Shown piece after piece: positions 56,952 to 64,000 of a DNA stretch of 64,000 nt; the first letter of the stretch is position 1; every line of letters starts with the position of its first letter. The DNA comes from Stenotrophomonas daejeonensis (lineage in GTDB: Bacteria; Pseudomonadota; Gammaproteobacteria; Xanthomonadales; Xanthomonadaceae). The translations under genes and the position numbers were made by a program. The DNA lies in assembly GCF_001431505.1 (NCBI RefSeq), contig NZ_LDJP01000070.1, forward strand, positions 1-64,000, written 5' to 3'. Below the pieces are notes generated by a model, which saw only the letters and a list, made by a program, of their open reading frames with translations, did not search any database and was not told the origin of the DNA.

Positions 56952-57206
56952 TCAGTGTTTTCCTGTGCAGCGGCAAGAAGGGGAGTCGGCCTTGCCGGGA
57001 ACCGGATCGAAGCCGCCGGGGTGGAGCGGGTGGCAGCGCCCCAGCCGGCGCAGCGTGAGCCAGCAGCCGCGCAGCGGACCGTGCACGGCGATGGCGTCCA
57101 TCGAATATTCGGAACAGCTGGGGACAAAGCGGCAGCGCTGCCCGAGCAGGGGGCTGATGAAGCGCTTGTAGAAGCGCAGCAGGGCGATGAGGAGGCGGCC
57201 AATCAC
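56952..57206 (-). CDS. yidD: membrane protein insertion efficiency factor YidD
   Basis: An 84-residue protein with the YidD signature [66 protein letters not shown] (split: [28 protein letters not shown]); the conserved cysteines are present. It aids YidC-dependent membrane insertion. The start is GTG at 57206 ([16 protein letters not shown]); an alternative GTG at 57251 would add 15 residues that do not fit. Usually yidD lies between rnpA and yidC; here it heads a pyrC operon. A -10-like TATGAT ends just a few bases before the GTG, so the message may be nearly leaderless. Confidence 0.88.
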   Translation of the reverse strand: MIGRLLIALLRFYKRFISPLLGQRCRFVPSCSEYSMDAIAVHGPLRGCWLTLRRLGRCHPLHPGGFDPVPGKADSPSCRCTGKH

Positions 57207-57412
57207 CCACGCATCATATGCCAGCTGGCATTGCCCAAGGATTTGTCGCACGATGCCGGGCAGGCCGGAGGGCGCACGTCGCGCTTTCCACCGCCTGCCG
57301 GGCGTGCTGGCTGCGCCCGGTCACGTTCCGAGCTGCGCGAAACGGTCCGGTGGCGTCAGAGGGCCGTTTCGGCGCGGATTGGGCATCCGTTAACGTCGGG
57401 GCGGCCGCGCGG

Positions 57413-57440
57413 TTGCCGCTGCTGGCCGGGTAGGCTATAA
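57413..57440 (+). promoter_or_regulatory. promoter of the DksA-like gene
   Basis: -35 TTGCCG (57413-57418) and -10 TATAAA (57435-57440) with a 16-bp spacer, 45 bp before the GTG start. Confidence 0.65.
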
Positions 57441-57484
57441 AAGCCCGCTTTCCCGGGCCCCGGGGGAACAAGGAAGAGCGTTTC

Positions 57485-58588
57485 GTGGCTGCTAAAAAAC
57501 CTGCAAAAAAGGCCGTCAAGGTCGCCAAGAAAACCGCCAAGCCTGCCGTGAAGAAGGCGGCACCCAAGCCGGTGGCGAAGAAACCGGTCGCCAAGGCGGC
57601 CAAGCCCGCGGCGAAGAAGGCACCCGCCAAGAAGGCGGCGGCCGTCAAGTCGCCGGCGAAAAAAACCGCGCCCGTGAAGAAGGCCGTGGCCAAGAAAGTG
57701 GCTGCCGCCAAGGCACCGGTGAAGAAGGTGGCCAAGGCCGCCGCCAAGCCGGCCAAGGCAGTGGCCAAGGTCGCCAAACCTGCCGCCAACAAGCCCGCAG
57801 CCAGGAAGGCCGCGGAGAAGGTGCCCGCCCGCAAGGTCGCCGCTCCCGCCAGCAAGCCCGTTGCCAAGTCCGTACCGAAACCGGCCACCAAGCCGGTGTC
57901 GGCCAAGCCTGTCCCGGCCCCCGCCGCCAAGAAGACCCCCGCTCCGGCTCCCGCGCCGGCGGTGGCGAAGCCGGCGGCCAAGGCCCCGCAATCCAAGAAT
58001 CCCGTGCCTGTTTCGAAATCCCCCGCAAAAACCGCCGTCAAACCTGTCAAGCCTGCTGCTCCCGTTGCCGTCCGCCCGGTCGGCAAGGTCGCCGTCGCCG
58101 TCACCGCACGCTCGACCGCCCCGGCGCCGCGCAGCAAGCACAAGGTGGTGGAGTACAAGACCGACGAGGCCACCGGCCGGCCGATCCTGCCGCCCGGCTA
58201 CAAGCCCTCGGCGGACGAGGAATACATGAGCCCGCTGCAGCAGGAGTATTTCCGCCAGCGCCTGCAGGGCTGGCGCGCCGACCTGGTCGAGGAGTCCAAG
58301 CAGACCATCGAGAACCTGCGCGAGGAAGTGCGCGACATCGGCGACGAGGCCGAGCGCGCCACCCGCGAAACCGAGAACTCGCTGGAACTGCGCACCCGCG
58401 ACCGCTACCGCAAGCTGATCGGCAAGATCGACAGCACGCTCAAGCGCCTGGAAGCCGGCGACTACGGCTACTGCGTGGACACCGGCGAGGAAATCGGCCT
58501 GGACCGCCTGGAAGCCCGCCTCACCGCCGAGCGCACCATCGATGCGCAGGAGCGCTGGGAGCACATGCAGAAGCAGCAGGGCGACTGA
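57485..58588 (+). CDS. dksA: DksA/TraR-family protein with a long histone-H1-like N-terminal tail
   Basis: 367 residues. Residues 1 to ~220 are almost only Lys, Ala, Pro and Val in AKKPA/KKAPA-type repeats. Residues ~245-367 are a DksA domain (MSPLQQEYFRQRLQGWRADL from 248), with the coiled-coil tip DIGDEAERATRETE, the SLELRTRDRYRKLIGKID region, and the zinc region YGYCVDTGEEIGLDRLEARLTAERTIDAQERWE (split: YGYCVDTGEEIGLDRLEARL). Only Cys330 of the usual four cysteines remains, and the tip reads D-E-A-E rather than D-P-V-D. It may bind RNA polymerase without zinc, and DNA through the tail. GTG at 57485 has AAGGAAG upstream; a strong promoter and terminator flank it. Confidence 0.9.
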   Translation: MAAKKPAKKAVKVAKKTAKPAVKKAAPKPVAKKPVAKAAKPAAKKAPAKKAAAVKSPAKKTAPVKKAVAKKVAAAKAPVKKVAKAAAKPAKAVAKVAKPAANKPAARKAAEKVPARKVAAPASKPVAKSVPKPATKPVSAKPVPAPAAKKTPAPAPAPAVAKPAAKAPQSKNPVPVSKSPAKTAVKPVKPAAPVAVRPVGKVAVAVTARSTAPAPRSKHKVVEYKTDEATGRPILPPGYKPSADEEYMSPLQQEYFRQRLQGWRADLVEESKQTIENLREEVRDIGDEAERATRETENSLELRTRDRYRKLIGKIDSTLKRLEAGDYGYCVDTGEEIGLDRLEARLTAERTIDAQERWEHMQKQQGD

Positions 58589-58615
58589 GCCGCCATAGTC
58601 CGGCCTTCCGCACTG

Positions 58616-58642
58616 GCCCCGCGCTTTGCGCGGGGCTTTTTT
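58616..58642 (+). terminator. rho-independent terminator of the DksA-like gene
   Basis: GCCCCGCGC / GCGCGGGGC stem, TTT loop, then six T residues. Confidence 0.93.
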
Positions 58643-58657
58643 GTCGGCGCTTGCGGC

Positions 58658-58722
58658 GTAGGTCGGGGCTACGTCCCCGACGCTTCACACATGAAGCCAT
58701 CGGGGACGTAGCCCCGACCTAT
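58658..58722. repeat. SMAG/GTAG palindromic repeat
   Basis: GTAGGTCGGGGCTACGTCCC pairs with its complement ending CCCCGACCTA. The final CTAC is changed to CTAT. It starts 16 bp after the terminator. Confidence 0.85.
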
Positions 58723-58959
58723 ATCCTTCCGTTTCGAGGGCAGGCCGAGATTTCGAGGAAAACCTCAGCTCCTACCGGTTCCCCATGAATGCGGGGCCGG
58801 CTCAAGGCTGCGCCGTCAATCTTCACGCATCATGCTGGCCGGGAGAGCCCCGTGCATGCCGGTTGCAGCCAAAATCTGGCCCAAGGGCGGAATGCGTTCG
58901 CATGCCACCTCCGATATCCCGGCGCGTGGTCGCGGTGGCGCGCCTGTCGGGAGGCAGTG
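58723..58959. other. 237-bp stretch with no visible gene
   Basis: It lies downstream of the minus-strand exported-protein gene. Apart from the short GAGG...CCTC pairing near 58757 I find no promoter, RNA gene or credible frame. It may be the 3' flank of that gene. Confidence 0.5.
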
Positions 58960-59733
58960 CTACGGCGAAGCGGTTGCCGGCAGCGGGAACTCCACCATCG
59001 CCGGCACGCTCAGCAGCACCTTGGAACGGTACTGCCCGTTGTAGACATCTTCTTCCTTGACCACGACGCGGCGCTGCTTGTCGATCCAGAACCGCTGGTA
59101 GTTGCCGCTGCCTTCCATGCCGCTCTCGGTTTCGACCAGCCAGCAGTCGTAACGCGTGCCGCCATCGCCGCCGACGAGGGTGCGTTCGCCGATGACCGTG
59201 TAGTCGACGTCCATCGGTGCCGGCATGCCCACGTCGAATAGGTGGACGCGCAGGGTGCCACCTCGCTCGTATGGCAGCAGCGGCAGCAGGGCGAGGTCGG
59301 AATGCCAGTTGAACCACCAGCCGTCCTTCATCGTCGCGAAACCGCTATCCATTGCCATGCGACGTTCGGCAGGAAGCTCGCCCTCTATCGTCCCTCGGCC
59401 ATCGGCGGGCACCACCGTGGTCGTGAACGAGCCGGTCGGACGGTTCCAGGTGGAGGTCTGCGCCAATGTCGCCAGATCACCGGCGGCGTGCACGGTGCGT
59501 GCCGTGTGGGTGATGCCGGCTTCATTCTCCCATGTCTGCTCAATCACCCAGGCATCCGCGCCATCGATGCGCTTGCGGGTGATCTTCGAGGTGGCCAGCG
59601 TCGCATGGCTGATGCCGGAGCCGGCCGGACCGTGGTTGTAGACCAAGTAGGTCGCGGTGCCGGGCTGCAGGCGGTCGATGTGCAGGTCGGCGGCGGTGAC
59701 TGCCGCAAGGGCGAGGCCGAGGGCGAGGAGCAT
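58960..59733 (-). CDS. uncharacterised exported protein
   Basis: 257 residues with a hydrophobic N-terminus (MLLALGLALAAVTAADLHI, likely signal peptide). The rest is beta-rich, with a recurrent pattern of strands: ATYLVYNHGPAGSGISHATLATSKITRKRIDGADAWVIEQTW (split: TSKITRKRIDGADAWVIEQT), MPAPMDVDYTVIGERTLVGG, and YQRFWIDKQRRVVVKEEDVYNGQYRSKVLL (split: RFWIDKQRRVVVKEEDVY). This resembles lipoprotein-carrier or DUF3108-like beta barrels, but I cannot place it. No catalytic motif. The ATG at 59733 follows GGAAA; an upstream extension to 59874 exists. Neighbours do not suggest a role. Confidence 0.7.
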   Translation of the reverse strand: MLLALGLALAAVTAADLHIDRLQPGTATYLVYNHGPAGSGISHATLATSKITRKRIDGADAWVIEQTWENEAGITHTARTVHAAGDLATLAQTSTWNRPTGSFTTTVVPADGRGTIEGELPAERRMAMDSGFATMKDGWWFNWHSDLALLPLLPYERGGTLRVHLFDVGMPAPMDVDYTVIGERTLVGGDGGTRYDCWLVETESGMEGSGNYQRFWIDKQRRVVVKEEDVYNGQYRSKVLLSVPAMVEFPLPATASP

Positions 59734-60018
59734 GGGATTTCCAGATGGGACGTCGCCGCATTCGATCGCGCTGCTCCGATCCGGGCGAGTGCCTACGGGC
59801 AGGGTGTCGATGGTCATGACGCCCCGGGGCTGGCCTGCCCGCTGCCGCGTGGACGTCGGGAAGGCGTTGCGCATGACGCTGCCGCCGCGCCATGTGGGGC
59901 GTGCGGTTCTCAGGGCCGGCTTGAGCTTGAACCCTGCTTCAAGGCCAGGGTGCGGTTGCCCGCGCAGACGCCCGGCCTAGACTGGCGCCTCCCCTCCGTG
60001 CCGTTCACCGTGAAGTCC

Positions 60019-60882
60019 ATGCCCCAGCGTTTGCCTTACCGACTCGGTTGCCCGTCATGGAACGAGCCGGCCTGGCGGGGCGGTTTCTATCCGGCCGGCA
60101 TGCGCCCGGCCGACAGCCTCGGCCACTACGTGCGCACGTTCAACGCGGTGGAGGGCAACACCACCTTCTACGCCCGTCCGGCGCCGGCCACCGTGCAGCG
60201 CTGGGCCGCGACGATGCCGGCCGATTTCCGCTTCTGCGCCAAGCTGCCGCGCGACATCAGCCACGAGGGCGACCCGCGCGAGCAACTGGACGCCACCCAT
60301 GCCTTTCTCCAACTACTGGCACCGTTGACCGGCCGGGTCGCGCCGTTGTGGCTGCAGCTGCCGGCCGGTTTCGGCCCGGCGCGGCTGCAGGAACTGGCCG
60401 CGTGGCTGGATCACTTCGGCGGGCGCGAACTGGCGGTGGAGGTGCGCCACCCGGCCTTCTTCGCCCGAGGTGACGAGGAACGTGCGCTCAATTGCCTGTT
60501 GCACGCGCGCGGTGTGGAGCGCATCTGCTTCGATGCGCGGGCGCTGTTCGCCTGCGCGGCGGACACCCCGGCGGTGCGGCATGCGCAATCGAAGAAGCCG
60601 CGCCTGCCGGTGCGCGCGGCCGCCTTCGGCCGCAGCCCGCAGGTGCGTTTCATCGGTGGCCCGGCGCTGGAGGCCAACCAGCCGTGGCTGCTGCCGTGGG
60701 TCGGGCAGGTCGCGGACTGGATCGAGCAGGGGCTGGTCCCGCACATGTTCCTGCATACGCCGGACAACCACCTCGCCGCCGCGCAGGCATTGCGCTTCCA
60801 TGCCCTGCTGCGCGAACGCCTGCCGGGGTTGCCGGCATTGCAGGCGCCGGCAACGGTTGCGCCGCAGCCGGGCCTGTTCTGA
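60019..60882 (+). CDS. DUF72 domain protein
   Basis: A 287-residue TIM-barrel-like protein. Family blocks: LGCPSWNEPAWRGGFYP, VRTFNAVEGNTTFYARPAPATVQRWAATMPADFRFCAKLPRDISHEGD (split: FNAVEGNTTFYARPAPATV, PADFRFCAKLPRDISHE), LWLQLPAGFGPARLQELAAWLD, LAVEVRHPAFF and VPHMFLHTPDNHLAAAQALRFH. DUF72 (YecE-like) proteins have no established activity, though the fold suggests a nuclease or glycosidase-like enzyme. The ATG at 60019 is chosen; the frame is open far upstream, antisense to the exported-protein gene. It converges on the MFS gene with a 3-bp gap. Confidence 0.85.
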   Translation: MPQRLPYRLGCPSWNEPAWRGGFYPAGMRPADSLGHYVRTFNAVEGNTTFYARPAPATVQRWAATMPADFRFCAKLPRDISHEGDPREQLDATHAFLQLLAPLTGRVAPLWLQLPAGFGPARLQELAAWLDHFGGRELAVEVRHPAFFARGDEERALNCLLHARGVERICFDARALFACAADTPAVRHAQSKKPRLPVRAAAFGRSPQVRFIGGPALEANQPWLLPWVGQVADWIEQGLVPHMFLHTPDNHLAAAQALRFHALLRERLPGLPALQAPATVAPQPGLF

Positions 60883-60885
60883 CGG

Positions 60886-62127
60886 TTATTGCAGGTCGCG
60901 CAGGTTCAGGCGGCGCAGCTGCGGCGCCTTCCATGCGGTGACGCCGGCCACGCCCAGCACCGCGCAGCCGCCGACCACCACCGCCGGTACCAGCCCCAGC
61001 AGCCGCGCCATGCTGCCGGCATAGAACGCGCCCAGCTCGTTGGACGAACTGATGAAGATGCCGTTGATCGACGACACCCGCCCGCGCATTTCGTCCGGCG
61101 TCGCCAGCTGCAGGATGGTCGAGCGCACCACCACCGACACGCCGTCGCAGGCGCCATAGAACAGCAGCACCGCCGCCGACAGCCAGAAGTGCTGCGACAG
61201 GCCGAAGCCGATCACGCACAGGCCGAAGCCGGCCACTGCGAACAGCAGCGTGCGCCCTGCGTTGCGGTGCAACGGGTGCCGCGCCAGCCACAGGCCGACG
61301 CAGACCGAGCCCAGCGCCGGTGCCGCGCGCAGGATGCCCAGCCCTTCCGGGCCGTAGTGCAGGATTTCGCGGATGAAGGCCGGCAGCATCGCCACCACGC
61401 CGCCGAGCAGTACCGAGAACATGTCCAGCGCCATCGCCCCGAGCATGATCTGGTTGCCCAGCACGAAACGCGCGCCTTCGGCGATGCTGGCGAAGATCGG
61501 CGCGCGGGTCGGCGGCGGTGGCGGTTCGTCCACCTTCAACAGGGCCAGCGCGGCCATCGCCAGCATCGCCATGCCCGTCGCCACGCCATAGGCCAGGCCC
61601 TTGCCGCCCCAGCCGACCAGCGCGCCGCCCAGCGCCGGGCCGATCACCATGCCGGCCTGGAACACCACGCTGCCGAAGCCGGCGCCGCTGGCGAACTGCT
61701 CGCGCGCCAATACCCGCGCGAACAGCGCGTTGTAGATCGGCGAGAGGAAGGCGCGGACCATGCCGGTCAGGGCGATGGCCAGGTAGATCGGCCACACGCC
61801 CTCGAACGGCAGGCCGCCCATCGCCACGGCCACCAGCACCGCGGCGGTGGCGACCAGGCCGAGGCAGGCGACCATGCCCAGCCTGCGCCGCGGCAGGTGG
61901 TCGACCAGGTAACCGGCGAACGGCGCCACGCAGAAGTAGGGCAGCACCTCGGCCAGGCCGATCAGGCCCAGCGAGAACGGATTGCGGGTGATCTCGTAGA
62001 TGTGCCAGCCCACCGTGACCGCGACGATCTGGTAGGACAGCATCGCGGTGATGCGGTAGGTGAGCAGCGCGGCGAAGCCCGGCTGGCGCAGCAGCGCGCC
62101 GATGCCGTGCCGGGTGGTGGTGCTCAC
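60886..62127 (-). CDS. MFS-family transporter
   Basis: 413 residues, about 12 hydrophobic helices, inner membrane. It is of the MFS_3/EntS-like exporter type: GFAALLTYRITAMLSYQIVAVTVGWHIYEITRNPFSLGLIGLAEVLP (split: VGWHIYEITRNPFSLGLIGL), the GRLVDHLPRRRLG-like loop LVDHLPRRRLGMVA, and TPDEMRGRVSSINGIFISSSNELGAFYAG (split: TPDEMRGRVSSINGIF). The start GTG at 62127 overlaps the sufE stop (GTGA), so it is coupled to sufE. The substrate is not readable. It is the last gene of the cysS-sufE-MFS set. Confidence 0.88.
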   Translation of the reverse strand: MSTTTRHGIGALLRQPGFAALLTYRITAMLSYQIVAVTVGWHIYEITRNPFSLGLIGLAEVLPYFCVAPFAGYLVDHLPRRRLGMVACLGLVATAAVLVAVAMGGLPFEGVWPIYLAIALTGMVRAFLSPIYNALFARVLAREQFASGAGFGSVVFQAGMVIGPALGGALVGWGGKGLAYGVATGMAMLAMAALALLKVDEPPPPPTRAPIFASIAEGARFVLGNQIMLGAMALDMFSVLLGGVVAMLPAFIREILHYGPEGLGILRAAPALGSVCVGLWLARHPLHRNAGRTLLFAVAGFGLCVIGFGLSQHFWLSAAVLLFYGACDGVSVVVRSTILQLATPDEMRGRVSSINGIFISSSNELGAFYAGSMARLLGLVPAVVVGGCAVLGVAGVTAWKAPQLRRLNLRDLQ

Positions 62128-62564
62128 GCCTGCTGCGACCGCGCGGTGTCGCGGATGAAGGCCAGCATCGACGCCAACCCGTTGCTGCGGGTGGGCGAGA
62201 GGTGCTTGGCCAGGCCGATGGCGGCCACGTAGTCCGGCTCGGTGGCGAGGATCTCGGCGGCCGGGCGGCCGGAGTAGACGCGCAGGGCCAGGTAGATCAG
62301 CCCGGAGACGATGGCCGAGTCGCTGATGGCATGGAACACCAGCCGCCCGGCGCTGCCTTCCGGCACGATCCACACCAGCGATTGGCAGCCGTGCAGGCGG
62401 TGTTCCTCGACCTTCCATGCATCGGGGAACGCCGGCAGCTTGCGGCCGAGGTCGATCAGGTACTGGTAGCGCTCGGACCAGTCGCCGAAGAAGGAGAACT
62501 CCTCGGCGATGGCGGCCTGCGCTTCGGCGGCGGTGGGTTCGAGCGGGAAGGGGGAGTCGGTCAT
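62124..62564 (-). CDS. sufE: SufE-family sulfur acceptor
   Basis: A 146-residue protein that takes persulfide sulfur from a cysteine desulfurase such as SufS or CsdA. The key cysteine is in EHRLHGCQSLVWIV, and LRVYSGRPAAEILATEPDYVAAIGLAKHLSPTRSNGLASMLAFIR (split: LAKHLSPTRSNGLASMLAFI) is the conserved C-terminal half. The start is ATG at 62564, close behind the repeat at 62582. SufS and CsdA are not seen here. It lies between cysS and a coupled MFS gene; the operon may begin at cysS, with the intergenic repeat between. Confidence 0.93.
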   Translation of the reverse strand: MTDSPFPLEPTAAEAQAAIAEEFSFFGDWSERYQYLIDLGRKLPAFPDAWKVEEHRLHGCQSLVWIVPEGSAGRLVFHAISDSAIVSGLIYLALRVYSGRPAAEILATEPDYVAAIGLAKHLSPTRSNGLASMLAFIRDTARSQQA

Positions 62565-62581
62565 CTCGGTTCTGCATTGAG

Positions 62582-62620
62582 CCCCCCTCCCATCGGGAGA
62601 GGGGTTGGGGTGAGGGGCGA
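62582..62620. repeat. CCCCTCCCATCGGGAGAGGGG-type intergenic repeat
   Basis: CCCCCTCCCATCGGGAGAGG, then GGTTGGGGTGAGGGGCGA, the same module as at 10609, 28012, 30472 and 36567. It lies between sufE and cysS. Confidence 0.8.
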
Positions 62621-62689
62621 GCGAAGCCATTGACGGTTCAGATGCGTGGAGATTCAACCGGAGCTTCGTCCGGCACTTCGCGCCAAAGC

Positions 62690-64000
62690 TCAGCCACGCT
62701 TCCAGCGCACGCCCTGCGGGGTGTCTTCCAGCACGATGTTCTCGGCGGCCAGCTGGTCGCGGATGGCATCGGCACGGGCGAAGTCGCGGGCCTGCTTGGC
62801 GGCGATGCGCTCGTCGATCAATGCCTGGATGCGCACGTCGTCGCCGGCATCGGCGCCACGCCCGAACCACGCCGCCGGCGCCTGCTGCAGCAGGCCCAGC
62901 GCGAGGCCGGCGCCCAGCAGCTCGGCTTTCAGCCGCGCCTTGTCCGCCGCGTCCACCGCCTTGCGCGCGTCGCCGGCGATGCGCGCCAGCTCGGCCAGCG
63001 CCAGCGGCGTGTTGAGGTCGTCGTCCAGCGCGGCTTCCACCGCGGCCGGGATCAACGGCGCGGCCTCGACGTCGGCAAGGTCGCGCAGGGTGCCGTACAA
63101 GCGGTCCAGGGTGCGCACGCTCTGCTCGATCAGCGCGTCGGACCAGTCCAGCGGTTGCCGGTAGTGGGCCGACAGCAGCGCGTAACGCAGCGCCTCGGGC
63201 GGGTGCTTGCGCACGAGGTCGTGCACCCGCTCGATGTTGCCGACCGACTTGCTCATCTTGGCGCCGCCGAAGTTGAGCATGCCGTTGTGCAGCCAGAAGC
63301 GGGCGAAGGTGCGGCCGCCGTGGGCGCATTCGCTCTGCGCGATCTCGTTCTCGTGGTGCGGGAATTGCAGGTCCACGCCGCCGGCATGGATGTCGATGGT
63401 GTCGCCCAGGTGCGCGGCGGCCATCGCCGAGCACTCGATGTGCCAGCCGGGGCGGCCGCGGCCCCACGGCGACTCCCAGCCGGGCAGGTCGTCGGTGGAG
63501 GGCTTCCACAGCACGAAGTCGCCGGCGTCGCGCTTGTACGGTGCCACCTCGACGCGGGCGCCGGCCAGCATCTCCTCGGGGTCGCGCCGGGAGAGCCTGC
63601 CGTAGCCGTCGAAGCTGGATACCGCGAACAGCACGTGGCCCTGCGCGGCATAGGCATGGCCGCCGGCGACCAGCCCCTCGATCATGGCGATGATCTGCGG
63701 GATGTGCGCGGTGGCTTCCGGCTCGATGTCCGGTGGCGCCACGCCCAGCGCGGCCATGTCTTCGCGGTAGGCGGCGGCGAAGCGATCGGTGATGGCGGTG
63801 ATCGGCACACCCTGCTCGCGCGCGGCGGCGTTGATCTTGTCGTCCACGTCGGTGATGTTGCGGGCGTAGCGCAGCGCGCCGTGGCGGCGCCGCAGCAGGT
63901 CGGCCAGCACCCCGAACACCACCGGGCCGCGGGCATTGCCGATGTGCACGTAGTTGTAGACGGTGGGGCCGCAGACATACATGGTCGGCGCGGCCGGGTC
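62690..64000 (-). CDS. cysS: cysteinyl-tRNA synthetase, 5' end cut by the window
   Basis: 436 residues visible; the first ~20 lie beyond the right edge. The zinc/adenylate motif [19 protein letters not shown] has the HIGN form of HIGH. The acceptor-binding region [14 protein letters not shown] and [10 protein letters not shown] carry zinc ligands, and KMSKS appears in [14 protein letters not shown]. The C-terminal domain ends [11 protein letters not shown]. All marks of CysRS are present; only the N-terminus is missing. The gene reads toward sufE, with a repeat in the gap. Length of the complete protein should be about 460. Confidence 0.97.
   Translation of the reverse strand, partial: DPAAPTMYVCGPTVYNYVHIGNARGPVVFGVLADLLRRRHGALRYARNITDVDDKINAAAREQGVPITAITDRFAAAYREDMAALGVAPPDIEPEATAHIPQIIAMIEGLVAGGHAYAAQGHVLFAVSSFDGYGRLSRRDPEEMLAGARVEVAPYKRDAGDFVLWKPSTDDLPGWESPWGRGRPGWHIECSAMAAAHLGDTIDIHAGGVDLQFPHHENEIAQSECAHGGRTFARFWLHNGMLNFGGAKMSKSVGNIERVHDLVRKHPPEALRYALLSAHYRQPLDWSDALIEQSVRTLDRLYGTLRDLADVEAAPLIPAAVEAALDDDLNTPLALAELARIAGDARKAVDAADKARLKAELLGAGLALGLLQQAPAAWFGRGADAGDDVRIQALIDERIAAKQARDFARADAIRDQLAAENIVLEDTPQGVRWKRG

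Overview
The window is high-GC (my impression is high 60s percent, not counted), densely coded chromosomal DNA from a gamma-proteobacterium of the Xanthomonadaceae, most likely Stenotrophomonas or a close relative. The evidence is the creB/creC/creD genes, the gene neighbourhoods (mtaD-ubiG-gph, epmB/efp, suhB/trmJ, yidD-pyrC), and many intergenic palindromes that begin GTAG and end CTAC, which match the SMAG (GTAG) repeat family described in S. maltophilia. I saw no rRNA, tRNA, CRISPR array, prophage or insertion-sequence transposase. Most of the content is core genome.

Layout. 1-1.6 kb: a DUF2239 protein and ssb. 1.6-4.4 kb: an arsenic cluster, arsH divergent from arsR-arsC-acr3. 4.4-10.6 kb: peptide handling, with a POT transporter, an OPT transporter and a secreted S9 peptidase. 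10.6-19.9 kb: a DUF819 membrane protein, cstA-ybdD, two pirins, aqpZ, endonuclease V and gpmA. 20-27 kb: iron uptake, with a Fur-type promoter, two tandem TonB-dependent siderophore receptors and a DUF3649/PepSY/DUF3325 inner-membrane operon. 27-36 kb: a small XRE regulator with a membrane anchor, a PilZ protein, an M13 lipoprotein peptidase, mfd, a GNAT and rlmJ. 35.8-43.5 kb: the CreBCD system. A 471-bp repeat-filled gap separates creB from creC. An inverted GGDEF/EAL gene lies between creC and creD, and a cre-tag-like site sits between that gene and creD. 43.6-48.5 kb: suhB, trmJ and a coupled pair of a PhnD-like binding protein and a GGDEF/EAL protein. 48.8-54.6 kb: epmB/efp, mtaD-ubiG-gph, a squalene/phytoene-synthase-like protein and a GFA protein. 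54.7-64 kb: yidD-pyrC-M23 peptidase operon, an unusual DksA with a long Lys/Ala/Pro tail, an exported protein, a DUF72 protein, and cysS, sufE and an MFS transporter. cysS runs off the right edge.

The genes that seem to work together are: arsenic detoxification (ArsR sensor, ArsC reductase, Acr3 efflux, ArsH oxidase); ferric-siderophore import (two receptors plus a probable PepSY reductase); CreB-CreC signalling to creD; two separate c-di-GMP enzymes, each tied to a sensory module; and EF-P with its lysine aminomutase.

No clearly new system stands out. The best leads are the PhnD-like/GGDEF-EAL pair, the cre-tag shared by creD and a c-di-GMP enzyme, the repeat-filled creB-creC gap with six CAACAG units next to creC, and the tailed DksA that has lost three of its four zinc cysteines.
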